Below are positions 1 to 6,831 of a DNA stretch of 30,998 bases, piece by piece. The stretch lies in the IMG/VR virus record IMGVR_UViG_3300025174_000078, positions 1 to 30,998 of that record; one strand, written 5' to 3'. The DNA is from a virus. The notes beneath the pieces were generated by a model. It was not told the origin of the DNA and did no database searches. It saw nothing but the letters and a program-made list of their open reading frames with translations. The stretch's first letter is position 1. Each line of letters opens with the position of its first letter. The position numbers were made by a program, and so were the translations under genes.

Positions 1-98
1 CACACAGTAGACAAGAGAGTGATGGATCTCACCAATACGCGCTTGCCCTGTCCGGCCTTCTCTACCAGCAAGGCGTTGATCTCAGGCTGGCTCAGGTT

Positions 99-362
99 AT
101 GGGCGCTGGCCTCCTCTATGACCAGGCGCAGGCAGTTAGGATGCCTAAAGACGCAATTGTCCTATCGGTCCAGGAGCAACGAGGAATCTTATGTCTGTGG
201 GCGATTGTAGATATCGAGGCTGAAGAGGAGGAGCGTCACATTGTTATTTACGGATCTGGTCATCCTCTCCCTGATGGATATGATAGAGAGAACTACATAG
301 GCTCGGTTCTTGTTGACGACGGCTCTTTCGTTTGGCATATCTTTGAACATCTCAAACTATGA
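99..362 (+). CDS. DUF7352-like small phage protein (start uncertain)
   Basis: This 87-residue protein has the pattern of a small phage family I associate with DUF7352: MPKDAIVLSVQ, then LCLWAIVD, a GSGHPLPD turn, YIGSV, and a terminal FVWHIFE. The function of the family is unknown. The ATG at 99 leaves 14 residues before the conserved MPKDA block, which suits the family, but no good ribosome binding site precedes it. The frame is open to the left edge, so the true start may lie outside the window. The last codons overlap the next gene's start, suggesting translational coupling. Family assignment is from motif memory, not a search. Confidence 0.6.
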   Translation: MGAGLLYDQAQAVRMPKDAIVLSVQEQRGILCLWAIVDIEAEEEERHIVIYGSGHPLPDGYDRENYIGSVLVDDGSFVWHIFEHLKL

Positions 363-877
363 AGACCAAGCTTAAACTCTCTCTTAGATCAGACTTCGAA
401 TTGCTGCCGATCGGTACGAGAGTAAGCTATCATCATCGCGCCGGTATTGCTCGCTTCAAGAAGCAAACTAACTACGAGGACGAGCGCAAGGGCTGGATAC
501 TTGTCGAGGGTACGCTGCCTGGCCCCGAGTTAGTCAAAGCGGACAGTGATCCAGTATGGATCGATGGCTACAACTGGAATCGTGTCAAGGATATGTTCTT
601 CGATTGGCCGCAAGCGCGGACACCGTACACTTCACTTGAGAAAGTTAACAAAACGATCATGGTATGGCCCGAAGATGGTTTTGGCTGGATCATCGGAATT
701 AAGCGCAAATCAATCGGAGTTTCATCACCGGGGTATGCTAGGGGACCAGAGTACGAATCTGGCTATCACTCCACGCTCATGTATGTCGATCTGTACGTTG
801 TTAAGCCGTGGTACGAGGGTGTTGACTACGTTCTTTGCCCCCTGTGGGCGGTAAAGGAGGTCAAAGATGACGAGTAA
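359..877 (+). CDS. Hypothetical protein, 172 aa
   Basis: I do not recognise this protein. Its ATG overlaps the previous stop (ATGA), and its end overlaps the next start by 11 bases, so it sits inside a coupled operon. It is rich in Trp and Tyr with many predicted beta-type stretches (GWILVEG, FGWIIGI, STLMYVDLYVV) and an acidic tail (KEVKDDE). There is no signal peptide, membrane segment or cysteine cluster. The composition suggests a compact soluble beta-rich protein. It is real because the frame is long, uninterrupted and fits tightly between its neighbours. Confidence 0.7.
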   Translation: MKTKLKLSLRSDFELLPIGTRVSYHHRAGIARFKKQTNYEDERKGWILVEGTLPGPELVKADSDPVWIDGYNWNRVKDMFFDWPQARTPYTSLEKVNKTIMVWPEDGFGWIIGIKRKSIGVSSPGYARGPEYESGYHSTLMYVDLYVVKPWYEGVDYVLCPLWAVKEVKDDE

Positions 878-1616
878 GAAGATCGCTGAGAAGAATCTCA
901 TAATGCTAGGCATAGTCGGCTCGACTTTGCATGGCTTAAACGTGCTTGGACAGGACGATCACGATGAGATGGGGATTTGCATCGAACCGCCCGAATACGT
1001 GATAGGGCTTAAACAATTCGAACAGCACGTATTCCGTACTAAGCCTGAAGGAATAAGGAGCGAAGCTGGAGATACAGACCGTACTATCTACAGTCTTCGC
1101 AAATATGTACGACTCGCACTTAAAGGCAATCCTACAGTACAGCTTCTTCTTTATCACCCAACTCCCAATCCGATTCTGCCTCCTGCAATTGAACTCCAAA
1201 GAAACGCATGGAGATTCATTTCGCGCAGAGCAGGTCAGGCTTTTCTTGGTTATCTCGTTGCGCAAAAACAACGCCTGCTTGGCGAGCGTGGTCAGATGGA
1301 TATACACCGCCCTGAGTTAGTTGAGAAATACGGTTACGACACTAAGTACGCAATGCATATGCTTAGGCTTGGCTATCAAGGTGTTGAGCTGCTTGAAAAC
1401 CGACTAATCTCGCTGCCGATGCGCGAACCGGATCGCAAATTCATCTACGATGTTCGCTGTGGGAAGCATGAATTGGACACGGTGTTTACTAGGACAGGGC
1501 AGCTAGAGAAAGACATCGAGGATTTGCTAGATACTGTGCCCTCTGAGCCAGATTACGAATGGGCAAATTCCTATCTCATTCGGACATATCTAGAATGGTG
1601 GAATATCTATGAATGA
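867..1616 (+). CDS. Predicted nucleotidyltransferase (RlaP / Nuc-transf type, Pol beta superfamily)
   Basis: Residues 14-38 read as a Pol-beta-superfamily active-site strand: the GS motif (G18, S19) in GIVGSTLHG, then QDDHDEMGI, whose D31 and D33 would be the metal-binding acids. The remainder, with a Tyr-rich helical region (KYVRLALKGNP, VQLLLYHP) and the HMLRLGYQGVELL helix, matches the layout of PF10127-type phage nucleotidyltransferases, which are usually near 250 residues as here. The substrate is unknown; RNA-end or nucleotide modification are the usual suggestions. A strong AAGGAGG lies just upstream of the ATG at 867. The catalytic pattern is seen in the sequence; the substrate is not. 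Confidence 0.82.
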   Translation: MTSKKIAEKNLIMLGIVGSTLHGLNVLGQDDHDEMGICIEPPEYVIGLKQFEQHVFRTKPEGIRSEAGDTDRTIYSLRKYVRLALKGNPTVQLLLYHPTPNPILPPAIELQRNAWRFISRRAGQAFLGYLVAQKQRLLGERGQMDIHRPELVEKYGYDTKYAMHMLRLGYQGVELLENRLISLPMREPDRKFIYDVRCGKHELDTVFTRTGQLEKDIEDLLDTVPSEPDYEWANSYLIRTYLEWWNIYE

Positions 1617-1860
1617 GCAAATGGTAAGAAACCTCGATCTAAAGGCGACTGCTGTTGAAATCGGCGGAACTATTATGGTCTCCATAACTCTTGGAGAAGA
1701 GATAATCTTCTACTATCAACCCGGAACTGGTCATCACGACTTAGCCCTGCGGGATGCAGAAGACAAACTCGCTAAAGTTCTTAGGTATATGCTAATCAAT
1801 GCCTTTCCCGATAGTCTTACACGTTTTTATCCGATAGTTGGTCCCGCGTTGCCAGGCTAG
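1609..1860 (+). CDS. Hypothetical protein, 83 aa
   Basis: Unrecognised small protein starting 8 bases before the end of the nucleotidyltransferase gene, which implies coupled translation. The N-terminal half alternates hydrophobic and polar residues like beta strands (GGTIMVSITLGEEIIFYY); the C-terminal half looks helical (DAEDKLAKVLRYML). There are no cysteines, signal peptide or transmembrane segment. It is the last gene before a GC-rich non-coding gap, so it may end the first transcription unit. I cannot assign a function. Confidence 0.6.
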   Translation: MNEQMVRNLDLKATAVEIGGTIMVSITLGEEIIFYYQPGTGHHDLALRDAEDKLAKVLRYMLINAFPDSLTRFYPIVGPALPG

Positions 1861-1884
1861 ACGAAACCCCTGCAAACGCGGCTC

Positions 1885-1914
1885 TTGACACCTGGCCCAC
1901 AGGGGGGATAGGAT
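1885..1914 (+). promoter_or_regulatory. Possible sigma-70-type promoter
   Basis: TTGACA (1885-1890) is a perfect -35 consensus, followed after an 18-base spacer by TAGGAT (1909-1914), a 4-of-6 match to TATAAT. It is in the first gap after a run of overlapping genes and points at the following operon. The spacer is G-rich and can form a small CCTG/CAGG hairpin, which is unusual. Host sigma preferences are unknown, so this is a sequence match only. Confidence 0.35.
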
Positions 1915-2011
1915 GGCTCCTGCACGGCCACGAGGGGCGGTCTTCGATCCCGCCTCACGGGACTGACGGCGCGACGGGGGGGCATACGCTCATCAGGTGC
2001 CTCAACGAAAT

Positions 2012-2034
2012 CCGCAAACTTGCCAAGTTTGCGG
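2012..2034 (+). promoter_or_regulatory. Perfect 10-bp inverted repeat (hairpin or operator)
   Basis: CCGCAAACTT and AAGTTTGCGG form a perfect 10-bp stem around the loop GCC. No T-run follows, so it does not look like a standard intrinsic terminator. It sits 12 bases upstream of the AAGGAGGGA ribosome binding site of the gene at 2065. It could be a protein-binding operator in DNA or a leader hairpin in the transcript. Confidence 0.6.
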
Positions 2035-2064
2035 CTCTCCAATAAAGAAGGAGGGAGTCCCATA

Positions 2065-2223
2065 GTGACCGACAATAGCATACAACGTGATCTGTGGAGA
2101 CAAGTCTTTAATACTCTGGTTGCTCATAATTACAGGGTGGCATGGAGCAATAGTCGCTTCCTTATTGGAATGTGGATTGGCGGATTTTCTGAAGCAACCC
2201 GCGGAAGTTTAAAGGCGCGATAA
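2065..2223 (+). CDS. Hypothetical small protein, 52 aa
   Basis: I chose the GTG at 2065 because AAGGAGGGA lies 9 bases upstream; the in-frame ATG at 2020 is inside the preceding hairpin. The protein contains LWRQVFNTLVAHNYRV, a pattern echoed by the short frame at 2423 (LALEHNYRV). It is probably helical and has no cysteine or membrane segment. Its TAA shares bases with the next ATG (TAATG). Function unknown. Confidence 0.6.
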   Translation: MTDNSIQRDLWRQVFNTLVAHNYRVAWSNSRFLIGMWIGGFSEATRGSLKAR

Positions 2224-2426
2224 TGCCTACGTTTCTGGATCGGGAAACAATGAAGCTCGTGACCGTGCCGGGACGTAAGCGCACACTTGCAGATGCCAAG
2301 GCGCATCTAGAGTTCTTACAGCGTGAATGGGGCTATTCGTTCGGGGCAACTCCGTTGGAATACGTCGCGTGGCTCAAGATGGCGCAACGAGAAGTAGCGC
2401 GACTTGCGGAGCTTTCGCCACGGTGA
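2223..2426 (+). CDS. Hypothetical protein, 67 aa
   Basis: Small basic, helical protein starting within the TAATG overlap. It has a central helix (DAKAHLEFLQREWGY) and a second one (EYVAWLKMAQREVARLAEL). There is no recognisable domain. Its end overlaps the GTG of a further tiny frame at 2423. Its position inside a tight gene string supports coding. Confidence 0.6.
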   Translation: MPTFLDRETMKLVTVPGRKRTLADAKAHLEFLQREWGYSFGATPLEYVAWLKMAQREVARLAELSPR

Positions 2427-2500
2427 GCGAACTTTTCGAAATCTGGCTCGCACTCGAACACAATTATCGAGTGGGACTCGCATGCTCATGCCTGACGTAA
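2423..2500 (+). CDS. Possible microprotein, 25 aa
   Basis: A GTG-initiated frame of 25 codons begins in the stop region of the previous gene (GTGA) and ends at a TAA inside the start of the next gene. It reads VSELFEIWLALEHNYRVG and on to CSCLT. The HNYRV core also occurs in the 52-aa protein at 2065, suggesting a shared small family or a decayed duplicate. Its shortness and lack of a strong ribosome binding site keep confidence low. Confidence 0.35.
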   Translation: MSELFEIWLALEHNYRVGLACSCLT

Positions 2501-2670
2501 TTAAGCTTCCCGATCAGATGCCAACGATTGCGGCGAATTTCGAAAGCCGCTGCTTAATTTGTGACGAGCAGATATATGAAGGAGATCCCATTACTCTTTG
2601 CGAAGGGGAATGGTGCCACGCGGAATGCGTTGCCGAGGAACTTGGATATGGAAACCCAAATGAACGCTAG
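2482..2670 (+). CDS. Small zinc-finger-like protein
   Basis: The protein carries RCLICDEQIYEGDPI, then WCHAECV. This CxxC plus CHxxC arrangement would bind one zinc ion, as in the small phage proteins that resemble PARP or LIM-type fingers. The start is uncertain: ATG 2482 and ATG 2488 are both possible, and an upstream in-frame start at 2404 would give a longer basic N-terminus overlapping two other genes. I prefer 2482 because it avoids that overlap. The likely role is nucleic-acid or protein binding; there is no direct evidence. Confidence 0.6.
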   Translation: MLMPDVIKLPDQMPTIAANFESRCLICDEQIYEGDPITLCEGEWCHAECVAEELGYGNPNER

Positions 2671-2866
2671 GAATCCTATTCTGGCTCGATGGCAAGCTGC
2701 GAAACTAGACGAGCGAATTCAAGCGGTTAAGAAAGTGGTCGATGAGCAAGCTGAGGATGAAGGTCTTTGGTTTTTTGCACAGACGGCACCAGAGGCATAT
2801 TTGCAGCAAGAGCTTAGGAGGCTCCATACTGTGTTTGAGACTGGAATAGACCCTAGAAATGATTGA
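2648..2866 (+). CDS. Hypothetical phage protein, 72 aa
   Basis: The start at ATG 2648 is chosen because CGAGGAA lies 7 bases upstream; a second ATG 12 bases later is possible. The protein is helical: ILARWQAAKLDERIQAVKKVV, then the block EDEGLWFFAQTAPEAYLQQ and LRRLHTVFE. I recall this last block from many phage hypothetical proteins of similar size, but no function is known. It overlaps both the zinc-finger gene before it and the DUF5662-like gene after it. Confidence 0.65.
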   Translation: METQMNARNPILARWQAAKLDERIQAVKKVVDEQAEDEGLWFFAQTAPEAYLQQELRRLHTVFETGIDPRND

Positions 2867-3353
2867 GCGACCTTACGACTCCCGGCCCGATACGTGGGAG
2901 CATATCGCGAAGGTGCAGAAATTTCTGCATAGAGCAGTTATAAATCTCGGCCATCGCTCCGCTGTTCACGACGATTCCAAGCTAATTGAGCCGGAACTTG
3001 CAGCCTTTGACATAGCAACTCCAAAGCTGGCTGAGTTAGAGTACGGCTCCGAGGAATACAAGCAATCACTAAAGGATCTTGGCCCTGCTCTACAGCACCA
3101 CTTCGAGCATAATGACCATCATCCCGAGTTCTATGTTAACGGCGTTCGAGGTATGTCGCTGCTAGCACTAATCGAAATGCTGTGCGATTGGCGTGCAGCT
3201 TCGGAGAGAGTGAAGCAGCGCACGGACGATCCCGATAAGGTCAAAACATTCCGGGATGGCTTGCAACATAATAAGGAACGCTTTGGCATTTCGGATGAAT
3301 TGTTCGCGATCCTCGATAAGACCTGTGTAGAGCTTGGATTCTATGAAGACTAA
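2859..3353 (+). CDS. DUF5662 family protein
   Basis: The pattern is typical of DUF5662: an N-terminal helix ending in the HDDSK motif (about residues 37-41), then E..AF, LEYGSEEYK, LQHHFEHNDHHPEFY, and GMSLLALIEMLCDWRAA. The many conserved His and Asp residues resemble a metal-dependent HD-like or diiron-type helical fold, but no activity has been established. At 164 residues it matches the family's usual length. It begins inside the previous gene's last codons and its end overlaps the next small zinc-ribbon gene. Confidence 0.85.
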   Translation: MIERPYDSRPDTWEHIAKVQKFLHRAVINLGHRSAVHDDSKLIEPELAAFDIATPKLAELEYGSEEYKQSLKDLGPALQHHFEHNDHHPEFYVNGVRGMSLLALIEMLCDWRAASERVKQRTDDPDKVKTFRDGLQHNKERFGISDELFAILDKTCVELGFYED

Positions 3354-3504
3354 CGCTACGCTTATGCAGTTTAACGAGGGCCGCTGTAAGGAATGCAATG
3401 GTATTCTTCGTGAAGCTCCCTACGTTGGTGGCGATCACGATCCTATTGCGGAATGCGTCAACTGCGGAAAGCATTATGGCTGTTGGGAATGCGACAAACG
3501 ATGA
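3343..3504 (+). CDS. Zinc-ribbon microprotein, 53 aa
   Basis: Translating the overlap region gives an uninterrupted 53-residue frame with GRCKECNGIL, later ECVNCGKHYGCWEC. Two CxxC knuckles separated by about 23 residues make a clear zinc ribbon. The ATG at 3343 overlaps the end of the DUF5662 gene, and its TGA overlaps the next ATG (ATGA at 3501), as is usual in this operon. It is probably a small nucleic-acid or protein-binding factor. Confidence 0.7.
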   Translation: MKTNATLMQFNEGRCKECNGILREAPYVGGDHDPIAECVNCGKHYGCWECDKR

Positions 3505-4772
3505 CTCAGCAGCTTCTCTCGCCGCCAGAAATACCCTCAAAGTATGACATCATTCCGATTCACCAATCGGATATTGCTTCGTTCCTGCGCTGTAGACGGT
3601 ATTGGTCTTGGTCATCGCCGGCAAGAAACAATCTAAGGCGTAAAGTTGAATTGTTCGGGATCAAGCCCGAACTATGGTTTGGCTCCGGGATACATTACGC
3701 GCTAGAGCATTACTATAATCCGCTCTTGAAGCGCGACCCCGTAGAGACGTACCAAACATGGTGGCAGGCACAGTGGCATGGTGGTGTGGTCACAGAAGAT
3801 ATTGTCGAGACATCTTACGATGCGCACCCTCGCCTAGTTGCTGAGCATGACGAACTTGTATTGGGCGGGTCGGTGTCTCATAAGTATCCTCTTAACTACG
3901 AGATCCGTGGTCTACAGGATCTTTTGCCCGATCCCAATGAAGAGGAGTTTCTAGAGTTTCGCGAGCTAGGCGTTGGGATGATGAATTTCTATAAAGAGTA
4001 TGCGGCGAAGAACGATGACTTTGAGGTAGTCGCTGCTGAATCGAAGTTCTCTATTCCGCTTGAATTTGAGGCAATAGAGATTCGGGAAGACTCGCCGAAT
4101 TTTGGAAAGAAGCTTGAGGTTCATCTTCGTGGTAAGCGCGATATGATCGTTTACTACCCTGAGCGAAAAGACCCCCGTTTGCAGTATGGGCTGGTGGATC
4201 ACAAAACCGCTGGTCGAGTAGACGATGATTACTTCCTGAAGCTTGAAAACGATGCTCAATGTACGACCTACATAGTCGCCTCAATCAAGGAAGCCGAGGC
4301 TAATGATCTTCCCTGGACAACAATCCAGGACGTTCTTTATCAGGCGCTTAGGAAAGTATATCCTCGCCCGCCTACTATCACGACTCGCGGCTTTCCTTCC
4401 CTCGATAGGCAGAAAGAATCTGCTACCGCCGAGATGTTCTCACAAGCCATTATCGAGCTTGGCCTAGTAGACTGGTTTCACAACGATCCAAAAGCTCAAG
4501 GCTATTACGAATACCTCCTAGAGGAAGGGGACAAAGTATTCATCCAGCGCGACCATGCAGTTCGCAATCCGCACCAGGTCAAGGTTGCGTTTGAGGAATT
4601 GCAGATGATCGCAAAAGAAATGCTCGATCCGAACGTGCATATCTACAAGCATCCCTCCGGCATGAGCTATTGTACTCGCTGCCAATTTCGCGATCCATGT
4701 CTAGCTAAGGACGATGGCTCAGACTGGATGGAGATGCTTGTCCAAGGATACGAACAGAATAGAGACAGATGA
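3501..4772 (+). CDS. RecB/Cas4-like PD-(D/E)XK exonuclease with probable Fe-S cluster
   Basis: A 423-residue nuclease when started at ATG 3501, which overlaps the previous stop; an in-frame upstream start would run far into the zinc-ribbon gene. Motifs in order: C31 in FLRCRRYW; GSGIHYALEHYY (about 61-72); D214 in GKRDMIVYY; LVDHKTAG with D233 and K235; QCTTY (Q253 to Y257), the RecB-family QxxxY motif; and C391, C394 and C400 in YCTRCQFRDPC. One N-terminal and three C-terminal cysteines are the AddB/Cas4 signature for a 4Fe-4S cluster. It probably processes DNA ends and would work with the Sak4-like recombinase downstream. Confidence 0.88.
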   Translation: MTQQLLSPPEIPSKYDIIPIHQSDIASFLRCRRYWSWSSPARNNLRRKVELFGIKPELWFGSGIHYALEHYYNPLLKRDPVETYQTWWQAQWHGGVVTEDIVETSYDAHPRLVAEHDELVLGGSVSHKYPLNYEIRGLQDLLPDPNEEEFLEFRELGVGMMNFYKEYAAKNDDFEVVAAESKFSIPLEFEAIEIREDSPNFGKKLEVHLRGKRDMIVYYPERKDPRLQYGLVDHKTAGRVDDDYFLKLENDAQCTTYIVASIKEAEANDLPWTTIQDVLYQALRKVYPRPPTITTRGFPSLDRQKESATAEMFSQAIIELGLVDWFHNDPKAQGYYEYLLEEGDKVFIQRDHAVRNPHQVKVAFEELQMIAKEMLDPNVHIYKHPSGMSYCTRCQFRDPCLAKDDGSDWMEMLVQGYEQNRDR

Positions 4773-5014
4773 AGATGAAAATTGAATCGGTTTTGAAAGG
4801 AACGGACAGCGAGCAGCTTGCACATGAAGTTCTCAGAATCGCAAGCTATCTAGATGGTGAGGATAGTAGAATCGTTCGCCAACTGTGGGCGGACCGAGAG
4901 TATTTGGCTCTGCGCCTAAAAATTATTGCCGAAGATTGCGAAACCGAGGGCGACCATAATTCTCGCCAAGAGATAGGACGATGGGCGCGTGAAGCTTACG
5001 AAGAAGTTATGTAA
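4769..5014 (+). CDS. Hypothetical protein, 81 aa
   Basis: Small, acidic, helical protein that begins inside the nuclease gene's stop (ATGA). Predicted helices include EQLAHEVLRIASYL and REYLALRLKIIAED. There are no cysteine clusters or membrane segments. I do not recognise a family. The TAATG overlap with the next gene supports co-translation. Confidence 0.6.
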   Translation: MKMKIESVLKGTDSEQLAHEVLRIASYLDGEDSRIVRQLWADREYLALRLKIIAEDCETEGDHNSRQEIGRWAREAYEEVM

Positions 5015-5151
5015 TGAAAACTTTTCTAGAAACTAAAACAACGCTAACGCCTGAACAAGGAAGAGATGTTTTTTGGTTCGGAATCGTAGTAATTGTTGCT
5101 GGACTAGTGATCGCGTTTGCGCTTGGCCTACTTACTGGAATATTGTTATGA
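5014..5151 (+). CDS. Single-pass membrane microprotein, 45 aa
   Basis: A short frame between two coupled genes encodes a 45-residue protein whose residues 19-45 form one strong membrane segment (FWFGIVVIVAGLVIAFALG, then LLTGILL). The soluble N-terminus of about 18 residues is polar. The ATG lies within TAATG after the previous gene and the stop overlaps the next ATG (ATGA at 5148). Such early membrane microproteins in phages may modify the host envelope or block superinfection, but that is speculation. Confidence 0.65.
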   Translation: MKTFLETKTTLTPEQGRDVFWFGIVVIVAGLVIAFALGLLTGILL

Positions 5152-5348
5152 CTGATGACGAGCCTGACTTTGAGGTTCCTGATTTTGAAGAATTCCGCGC
5201 CTTTGCAAATATGGGAAAGATGGGCCTATCAATTTATCGTGCAGTAATTCGCGATGGAGGCTCAGAAAACGAGGCGTTCTCTGTTACGGCGGCATTCTTC
5301 GCCGGAATGACCAAGGGTATGCAAAGCGACGATCCCGATGAAGATTGA
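5148..5348 (+). CDS. Hypothetical acidic protein, 66 aa
   Basis: The start at ATG 5148 overlaps the stop of the membrane microprotein; an earlier in-frame start at 5073 would lie inside that gene. The protein is very acidic at both ends (MTDDEPDFEVPDFEEF and QSDDPDED) with a helical middle (YRAVIRDGGSENEAFSVTAAFFAGM). This looks like a phage family with a conserved GGSxxEAF segment, but I cannot name it. Confidence 0.6.
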   Translation: MTDDEPDFEVPDFEEFRAFANMGKMGLSIYRAVIRDGGSENEAFSVTAAFFAGMTKGMQSDDPDED

Positions 5349-5508
5349 CAAGCCGAAAGTATCACTAGCCGAGGCGATGGTCAGGACGCGTCATGCCTTC
5401 GAGCGGTTACGCGAGGAGCAAGAGCGGATTGCAAGAGAGGAACGTCGTAGGCGCGAGTTGAACGCCGTTCGTAGTCGAGGCGCTGGCGCGCGACGCGATT
5501 ACCCATGA
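5338..5508 (+). CDS. Hypothetical basic helical protein, 56 aa
   Basis: This 56-codon frame starts at ATG 5338 inside the end of the previous gene and its TGA overlaps the next ATG at 5505. The product is a single long, highly charged helix rich in Arg and Glu (FERLREEQERIAREERRRRE) with a basic tail. It could bind nucleic acid or a partner as a short coiled coil. Both junctions are typical of this operon, which supports coding. Confidence 0.6.
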   Translation: MKIDKPKVSLAEAMVRTRHAFERLREEQERIAREERRRRELNAVRSRGAGARRDYP

Positions 5509-5816
5509 AGATTGAAGCTCTACCAGATGACTTCATTGAGGAACTCATTGCCGAGCCTCAAAGCGTTCCGGTCGGTCTTACATGCGATTGTGGATGGAAA
5601 CTGGACAATGGATACTGCCGCAATCCAGATTGCCCGTGGGATGCACCAGTCGAGACATTCTCCTGCGAATGGTGTGGCAACTGCGAAGATCCAGAGCATT
5701 GCGTTTGGTCAGTAACTTGCCCTGTTTGCAGCTCCCTTCCTAAAAAACTATGTATGGAAGGAAATAAACTAGTCGGACTTCACCAAGAGAGATGGGACTA
5801 TGCAGGATCTCGCTAG
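5505..5816 (+). CDS. Cys-rich zinc-binding protein, 103 aa
   Basis: Fourteen cysteines occur in three groups: LTCDCGWKL with YCRNPDCPW, then CEWCGNCEDPEHCVW, and TCPVCSSLPKKLC followed by a His and Arg (LHQERW). The last block resembles the C-terminal zinc-binding element of many actinophage proteins (CPxCxxxPxxxC, then GxHxxR). It probably binds two or more zinc ions and acts on nucleic acid or protein partners. The ATG overlaps the previous stop. No catalytic motif is visible. Confidence 0.7.
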   Translation: MKIEALPDDFIEELIAEPQSVPVGLTCDCGWKLDNGYCRNPDCPWDAPVETFSCEWCGNCEDPEHCVWSVTCPVCSSLPKKLCMEGNKLVGLHQERWDYAGSR

Positions 5817-6078
5817 CATGCGATTAGAGATGCAGAAGTTCATAAGAACTAGTGCTATGGATTCGCTTATCGTTTTGGGAGATTTGCTCGCAGAACATCT
5901 GCGTAAGCGTAGTAACGACTATCCGGCTAATTCTAAAATGTCCGTAGAAATTGAATTTCATCTTTCGCGTGTTGAAGCAACCGCGTACTTCGAAACTGAT
6001 GAGGTTACAATCAATTTTCGTTTAGCTAATGACGGTGAATGGCTTGTAACTTCGATAGGATCAAGACCCTTCTTCTAA
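5800..6078 (+). CDS. Hypothetical protein, 92 aa
   Basis: Begins at ATG 5800, overlapping the zinc-binding gene's end by 17 bases, and runs to just before the Sak4-like gene. The N-terminal half is helical (LEMQKFIRTSAMDSLIVLGD); the C-terminal half looks like beta strands (MSVEIEFHLSRVEATAYFET, VTINFRLANDGEWLVTSI). I do not recognise the family. Its location suggests a small factor of the recombination cluster, by position only. Confidence 0.6.
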   Translation: MQDLASMRLEMQKFIRTSAMDSLIVLGDLLAEHLRKRSNDYPANSKMSVEIEFHLSRVEATAYFETDEVTINFRLANDGEWLVTSIGSRPFF

Positions 6079-6831
6079 GTGGCTCCTCCGCGTAAATCCC
6101 CACTAGAGGATCAGGTAACGACTCCCGATACAATCGAGTACCTTAACCTGCTCGTGTACGGAGAAGTTGGAGTTGGAAAGACATTCCTTTGTGGAACGGC
6201 ACAAGATCACAAAATGACGAGCCCGATACTTTTCCTTGACGTTGAGGGCGGGACAGTTACGTTGCGTCGCCGTAAAGACATTCACGTTATCCAGCTTCGT
6301 TCGCTGGAGCAAATTCAAAAAATCCACGAGGATCTGAGGGTGAATAATGACGGTTACTACAAGACCGTCATTATTGACTCTCTGACAGAACTGGCTGATC
6401 TTGAGATGCGCGAAGTTATGAAGAAGATGCTTCGCCAGCGCCCTGATCGCGATCCCGACGTGGCCGATAAGCGGGAATGGGGTATCGTCAGAACGCATAT
6501 GCGGCGGATTGTTCGAGCATTTAAAGACTTGCCGATGAACACAATAATGACGGCGCTCTTGCTGCAAGATAAGGATGATGTTACTGGTAGGTCTACTTTC
6601 TATCCATCTCTGTCAGGCAAACTGAAGACTGAGGTTCCCGGCTTTTTCGATGTAGTTGGGTATATGTCATCGCGAATCAATGGGGAGGAGACTATACGAT
6701 CGATTCAATTCTTGAAGACAGAAAAGGTCACGGCCAAGGATCGAACATCATCATTTGGCTCAATGCTGGAAAATCCAACAATACCGATGATGTGGGATCT
6801 TCTACACTCAGATGAAAAAGGAGCAAAATGA
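6079..6831 (+). CDS. Sak4-like RecA-fold ATPase (single-strand annealing type recombinase)
   Basis: A 250-residue P-loop protein with Walker A GEVGVGKT (28-35), LFLDVEGG (51-58) and a Walker-B-like VIIDSLTE (97-104). The short RecA core with these motifs and length matches phage AAA_24/Sak4 recombinases, which promote homologous pairing or annealing together with an SSB. The GTG start is adjacent to the previous TAA, and its stop overlaps the DUF669-like gene, the usual partner arrangement. The ATPase fold is clear; the Sak4 role is inferred from size and context. Confidence 0.83.
   Translation: MAPPRKSPLEDQVTTPDTIEYLNLLVYGEVGVGKTFLCGTAQDHKMTSPILFLDVEGGTVTLRRRKDIHVIQLRSLEQIQKIHEDLRVNNDGYYKTVIIDSLTELADLEMREVMKKMLRQRPDRDPDVADKREWGIVRTHMRRIVRAFKDLPMNTIMTALLLQDKDDVTGRSTFYPSLSGKLKTEVPGFFDVVGYMSSRINGEETIRSIQFLKTEKVTAKDRTSSFGSMLENPTIPMMWDLLHSDEKGAK

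Larger units (their letters stand above)
1861..2046. other. GC-rich structured intergenic island
   Basis: This gap is much richer in G and C than the flanking genes and has no convincing reading frame on either strand. It contains a sigma-70-like TTGACA/TAGGAT pair, an imperfect stem around 1932-1956 (GAGGGGCGG with CCGCCTC around TCTTCGATC) and a perfect 10-bp hairpin at 2012-2034. It separates two coupled gene groups, so it likely holds a promoter and 5' leader for the genes from 2065 onward, or a small structured RNA. No function is recognised. Confidence 0.5.

Noticed and set aside
1930-1960. tRNA T-loop-like TTCGATC
   Set aside because: The flanking stem does not pair as a T-arm (no G before the loop, wrong stem partners) and no acceptor, D or anticodon arm can be drawn.
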